Below, piece after piece: positions 60,152 through 64,000 of a DNA stretch of 64,000 nt. The notes beneath the pieces were generated by a model. The model saw nothing but the letters and a program-made list of their open reading frames with translations. It searched no databases and had not been told where the DNA came from. Numbering within the stretch: the stretch's first letter is position 1; every line of letters begins with the position of its first letter. Position numbers and translations under genes: made by a program. The stretch lies in assembly GCF_000231385.2 (NCBI RefSeq), contig NC_018515.1, positions 2,066,501-2,130,500 of the forward strand. The letters are read 5' to 3'. Source of the DNA: Desulfosporosinus meridiei DSM 13257 (lineage in GTDB: Bacteria; Bacillota; Desulfitobacteriia; Desulfitobacteriales; Desulfitobacteriaceae).

Positions 60152-60342
60152 TAAAGATCCTAATATTGATCTGATGAGGATGATACCTTAGTTCATACCG
60201 ATTCTCAAATTGTTGATTGGGGAATTACTAAATTTGCTGCTCCAAAGGCATGGAGTTTTCGTATACTGGACACGGAGTAAAAGTAGCCGTAATTGACACG
60301 GGAATAGCCGTTCATCCTGATTTACAAGTAGCAGTAGGCGGT
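60152..60342 (+). pseudogene. subtilisin-like (S8) protease remnant
   Basis: DEDDTLVHTDSQIVDWGITK then FAAPKAWS and, after a one-base shift, YTGHGVKVAVIDTGIAVHPD then LQVAVGG. VAVIDTGI is the catalytic-Asp motif of subtilases and the preceding part is the usual propeptide/mature junction. The gene stops abruptly at about 60342, where transposase sequence begins. Subtilases often process bacteriocins, so it may once have belonged to the bacteriocin cluster. Confidence 0.75.
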
Positions 60343-61315
60343 AAATGGCATCGGCATCATGAGCAGCATCCAACAGCATTTTATACACCGTTCCCAAGGT
60401 AAAACGTTGCTCGAATTTAACTGAGCTGACGATGAGACTGACAGCATCATGCCTGGAAGCTGGCTGCAGCCTTGGATACAGTGGCAAATCGTAGTTACTG
60501 TCCGTTGCGGAAATCATGTAGAGATGGTAACCGTTGAAGTACTTCTCTCGGGCGCTGTCCCAACCCGCATTGCAGTCGGGTTGGGAGTAGATACGAGGAT
60601 GGTTGCAATCAGCAAGGCCTTGGGCACGACAATCACAGGTTGATTTACTGCGAGCATAAACCGAAGTAACGATGGGTGTTCCATCACCAGCCACAGTAAG
60701 GGTATTCGTGTCTCCAAGTAAACCAAGATTAGCCGAAACGGTAAGGATTTGAGTCTGAAAAAAGTGGAACAATCGATCGCTTGGTAAGTTCGATTTCTTG
60801 TCAGCGTGACGAATCATCCAATCGACCAGACGTTTAACCTTTCCCGGCGTGGTCGTCGGAGCTTTTTCACCCTTTTTACCCTTCTTAGGTTTTCGCGTGC
60901 GCTTCGCTAGCTTTTTAGGTTTGAGATTGTTTCTGCTGGAACCCCAAAGGCGTTTGAAGAAGTCGTAGAAAGTACCGACACCGGGAAGATTACCAGGTTC
61001 GAAGCCGCTAAGGATAGCGTAGTAGGGAATCCGCCTCATTTCATTAACCCATTCAGTAAGACCGATTTCAGGTTTTGTCATGAGAAAGAGAAGATAAGAA
61101 CGAAGCATGGAAGCAGGATCACGGGGTTCAGGGCCTTTAGCGTCATAGCCATCGTGAAGCAGTATGGTGATGTAAGACAAATCGGTTCGCCAGAATTTTG
61201 CAACCAAAGGCCAGTCTTTATTGACAACGACAAAGATCCCACTAGAATAATATCGGCGGAGACGAAGAAGAACGGAATCCTGATAGAGTTCATGAGAAAT
61301 TAAAATAGGTTTCAA
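60343..61315 (-). mobile_element. IS transposase, 3' end lost
   Basis: A DDE-type transposase (IS4/IS1182-like in style): RDPASMLRSYLLFLMTKPEI, PGVGTFYDFFKRLW, then a Cys/His-rich insert (CDCRAQGLADCNHPR) and GYHLYMISATDSNYDLPLYP. The minus-strand frame runs on to 60188, but its last ~50 codons are antisense of the subtilase remnant, so the true C-terminus has been lost by deletion. No inverted repeats are found. TTG start. Confidence 0.75.
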
Positions 61316-61472
61316 CTAACCAACCCCAAATTTTGTAATCAAGGGAATAAAAACCCTCGTCAAGCGATTATGGAGTTGATTTGGAAAAGTCAAGTGTTTT
61401 TAAGGCGTTTTTGGTCAATTGAGTAAATTTTTATTACTCATGAATTTCCAGTTAAACGTGATGAAAAGCAAA

Positions 61473-61499
61473 ATTCCTCCCACTAAAAGAGGGAGGAAT
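61473..61499 (+). terminator. hairpin
   Basis: ATTCCTCCC-N9-GGGAGGAAT, with no clear T-run. It lies between the transposase and the small membrane protein. I see no gene in 61316-61584. Confidence 0.5.
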
Positions 61500-61584
61500 G
61501 CTATAAGGTTGGTTCAGGAAAACACTTGTCCCAACCGCCTCGGCTAATGCCGAGTCTATTATCTTACGAGGGAGGTGTTAAAAA

Positions 61585-61755
61585 GTGAAGTTTAATCCCA
61601 TTAAATTTGGTTTATACGGGGGAATTTCATTTGCACTAATACTAACAATTTTGCATTATATAAGTGATAGAAGACTAGGATTTTTGTGGTTATTTGGTGG
61701 GGTTGCATGGTTTTTAGTGTCAGTTTTTATTGGTCAGTTTCTGCGAGAAAAGTAG
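61585..61755 (+). CDS. small two-helix membrane protein (56 aa)
   Basis: MKFNPIKFGLYGGISFALIL then TILHYISDRRLGFLWLFGGV and a second helix ending GQFLREK. GTG start after GGGAGGTG. It is of the kind often found as bacteriocin immunity or accessory proteins, but no family is recognised. Confidence 0.6.
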   Translation: MKFNPIKFGLYGGISFALILTILHYISDRRLGFLWLFGGVAWFLVSVFIGQFLREK

Positions 61756-61997
61756 ATTTAATTTTTTCATAACTGAGTAATTCCTAGACTATTGTAGTTC
61801 TGAAAATGCGTATCTGTAGGATGTTTCGGACTTATGTTTATGATTCCTTTTCTATTAATAGTGTTTATTATATTGGTTTCATATGGTTTGACCTTTGATG
61901 GAGGACCGGGCGTACACTTCATCCTGATAATATGGCAGCAGGCCCGACTTCTTATGGCTTCACCGATACACTAGGGTGGATGATTCCCGATGCATGA

Positions 61998-62060
61998 AGA
62001 TTGTGGCCAGCTCCTTATTTCTGCAAACGTCATTACTCGGCGGAACATATTGAGCTGGCA
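61998..62060 (+). pseudogene. remnant of a DUF4275-like gene end and other debris
   Basis: GGCCAGCTCCTTATTTCTGC then AAACGTCATTA codes APYFCKRHY, matching the last residues (GPYFCKRHK) of the DUF4275 pseudogene at 63454-63881. The rest of 61756-62487 contains short broken frames (a helix-like MFMIPFLLIVFIILVSYGL at 61831, and YGFTDTLGWMIPDA at 61950) but no gene. Confidence 0.4.
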
Positions 62061-62487
62061 TTTATTGTTGTTCCGCCTATGTTCCATGACCCTTCGCAAA
62101 ACGACAAAAGTTTCGCCGACCTCTGTAATCGAGCAAGCCTACTTGTTTTTTGTTTGACAATACCGTTGGTCAGGTTATTTTGAAACAGCGTTGTTGTTTC
62201 GTGAAGACTCTCAAATGATCGTGTAGCTTATCTTGGAGGGCTTAAGAGGGTTGAGTATTTTAATACAGAATATTAAATACCATGAACAGTACGGGAAACT
62301 ACATTCATTATTGTTGGAGTTTATAATATTTCGCTAATGTGCGCTAATCTCCTAAATCTCTATGCTGATGGGTATTCAAAAAAGGTATAGCTGTCTCATA
62401 CATTCTACTTAATTATCTAATGCTGTGCTTTTGACGCAATGGTATAAAAGCGTAAGCAGAATTTAAACGTAGAGGAGTGACACTATT

Positions 62488-62802
62488 ATGGATGTATTGT
62501 CTGGTCTTGGAATCATTTTATTGGGATTGATTGCGTGGATATTTCCCATAGTAAATCTCGCAAGGCGTAAAAAATCAGAAAACAAAAGCTGGGTTGCCTT
62601 TTCCTTAACAAGCGTTAGCGCGTGTGCCATCACGTTGTTTATACAGATAGTATCGTTAAATCATCTGGTAGATATAGAGGATTGGTCTGCAATTATGGAT
62701 ACTACGAATGCGCTGGTACTTGTATCCTCGGTTTACCTATTCATTACGCTTGCATTAAATTTAATTGCGTTTTTGGTATATAGTATAATCCAAAAAAAAT
62801 AA
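62488..62802 (+). CDS. small membrane protein (104 aa)
   Basis: Three predicted helices (about 6-24, 36-54, 74-100) with a short basic loop (ARRKKSENKS). ATG after GAGGAGTGACA. Similar orphan proteins are common in Firmicutes; function unknown. Confidence 0.7.
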   Translation: MDVLSGLGIILLGLIAWIFPIVNLARRKKSENKSWVAFSLTSVSACAITLFIQIVSLNHLVDIEDWSAIMDTTNALVLVSSVYLFITLALNLIAFLVYSIIQKK

Positions 62803-62872
62803 GCACAAAGTCTGCTATTTAGTTTTTAATATTAAATTGAAAACTTATATAACTTGGAGGAAAATCTAAAAA

Positions 62873-63331
62873 ATGAAAATCTATAATAGAAAAGGTTTTT
62901 GGAGTGGTATATTCTTTCTGCTAGCAGCAGTTGCCTATATTATACTTTTGATAAATGATCCCCATGATATAAATACTGTAAGCAATGTTAAAAGCATCTT
63001 CTTCGCTATTTTATGTGTATTATTTGGTGTTAGTCAGGTATATAGAGGTTTAGATAGTAAGTGTACTAAAGAGGATGAACAAAATGACGATGAAAGAAGA
63101 AAATTAGTTACACTCAAGGCTGAAAGCAGTGCTTTCAAAATCACCTTTAATATATTTCTTGCCCTAACTGCGTTATTAATACTTGCCATAGGAGTTACAA
63201 AATATAAGGGCTTGATGGATTTAACGATATATAATGGCTTACTAGGGATTTTTGTAGGAGTGGCAATTGTGCCATCGATTATGTTTATTGCTATTATAGG
63301 TGCCGATATTTATCACGATAGACGCACTTAA
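62873..63331 (+). CDS. DUF2178-like membrane protein (152 aa)
   Basis: Four helices in two pairs separated by a cytoplasmic loop with DDERRKLVTLKAESSAFKIT, the DER...KA pattern of DUF2178-type proteins, which usually accompany a small XRE regulator. No such regulator lies next to it here. ATG after GGAGGAAAATC. Confidence 0.72.
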   Translation: MKIYNRKGFWSGIFFLLAAVAYIILLINDPHDINTVSNVKSIFFAILCVLFGVSQVYRGLDSKCTKEDEQNDDERRKLVTLKAESSAFKITFNIFLALTALLILAIGVTKYKGLMDLTIYNGLLGIFVGVAIVPSIMFIAIIGADIYHDRRT

Positions 63332-63453
63332 CAATAAATCAATCAAGGGCTTGCTCTGGGGTTGATGCCTTTAAAAATCATTAAATCCATGAATATCTAA
63401 AAACCTAGTTAGAAGTGATTTTTTACATTTATTTCTTTAAAGGGGAATTAAAG

Positions 63454-63881
63454 ATGGGCGATAACTCAAGATTTACAGTTTTAAAACTAAATTCTTTTGA
63501 AACAACAAAGATAAAGAAAATATGGGAAGACTCTTTCGTGCCTATTGGGATAGATAGACAAAAGATCCCTTACGAAGACATGCTTTGGCATATATTCAGC
63601 TACAAAGCAAGGAGTGTGAAAGTGGTGAACAGGCAAGAAATTCCTTTAAAGATATTTTAAAAGATAACTTATATAGCTTCTATCTTTTCCATCAATATAA
63701 AGATACGGGATATATCATTGACAACAAGTTCAGAGCATTTTTATTTGATGATTTGAGCCAATTTATAACCGATCATGAAACAGCAGATATTTATATTACT
63801 GATGAAGAATTTAATTGGACATTTGTCGTAACACATGAAGATGGGTGGCTTGGTCCTTATTTTTGCAAACGTCATAAATAA
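63454..63881 (+). pseudogene. DUF4275 family protein, frameshifted
   Basis: The ATG follows AAAGGGGAATT. Residues MGDNSRFTVLKLNSFETTKI to EDMLWHIFSYKA lie in one frame. One A appears missing at about 63610, and the next frame continues KECESGEQARNSFKDILKDN to YITDEEFNWTFVVTHEDG and GPYFCKRHK. The motifs WHIFSY, DxYIxDxxFxWTFVVTHE are typical of DUF4275. The protein as read would be cut at 68 residues. Confidence 0.75.
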
Positions 63882-64000
63882 GTAGATTAGTTAGGTTTTA
63901 TAATAAGCTCTTCAATAAACCCAGAAACGAATCACATTTAAAATGTAGTGAGGCGATAATATCATTACTAAAAAGGTCATAACGGATATAATTCTGTTAC

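Noticed and set aside
1-64000. tRNA, rRNA or CRISPR array
   Set aside because: No cloverleaf-like segments, rRNA sequence or regularly spaced short repeats were seen on reading through either strand. A tRNAscan or CRISPR finder was not available.

Overview
The window looks like chromosomal DNA of a low-GC, spore-forming anaerobic Firmicute, most likely Desulfosporosinus or a close Peptococcaceae relative. This is inferred from gene content and style (tiny YjcZ-like proteins, a LysM spore-type protein, DUF2922/DUF1659/DUF3102 genes, a MetE/UROD-fold protein, an ArsA-HSP20 protein, strong GGAGG ribosome sites, many TTG/GTG starts). It was not tested by any search. There are no rRNA, tRNA or CRISPR features that I can see.

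Layout. 0-9 kb: Rrf2 and MarR regulators, a PhzF-like isomerase, a P1B metal ATPase, a receiver-only regulator facing an XRE regulator, and a large acetyl-CoA synthetase with an extra C-terminal domain. 9-13 kb: a radical SAM protein, an OPT transporter whose Shine-Dalgarno lies in a 17-bp hairpin, and a VOC protein. 13-17.6 kb: a decayed Rhs polymorphic-toxin locus with an intact-looking immunity gene and two nested-hairpin repeats. 17.8-29 kb: an EamA transporter and a two-component system next to an RND efflux pair, with a matching promoter box upstream of both. This block is bracketed by duplicated ~480-bp cassettes of tiny membrane-protein genes. A MarR regulator and an ArsA-type ATPase follow. 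29-38.6 kb: a TetR-HlyD-ABC permease operon, Uma2, ThrE-type exporter halves, DUF1659/DUF2922/DUF3102 proteins, and an EmrB-type MFS pump behind a long leader. 38.6-52 kb: a small anchored protein, a frameshifted MerR gene, TrmO, a frameshifted Uma2, an ECF sigma/anti-sigma pair, a second two-component system with an ABC transporter, a PemK-like toxin pair, an Old Yellow Enzyme-type reductase and a UROD/MetE-fold protein.

The most interesting region is 52.4-61.3 kb. It holds a complete ComQXPA-type quorum-sensing locus: an isoprenyl transferase, a 54-residue ComX pre-pheromone ending in Trp, a 779-residue ComP-like kinase and a ComA-like regulator. It is followed by a secreted precursor with a 10-cysteine halocin C8-like C-terminus and a VKOR-like membrane thiol oxidoreductase. 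By eye I find a tripartite element, TTGCGG-N4-YYGCAG-N6-TTKCGG followed 17 nt later by a -10-like hexamer, in front of four transcription units: comX, the secreted protein at 52470-53120, the anchored protein at 38842-39306, and a truncated gene just after comA. The first two parts resemble the Bacillus ComA box. This suggests a local quorum-sensing regulon controlling secreted products.

The rest of the window shows heavy decay: several genes are split by one-base frameshifts (HTH/membrane pair, MerR, Uma2, DUF4275, Rhs), and there are remnants of a second bacteriocin, a subtilase and a transposase.
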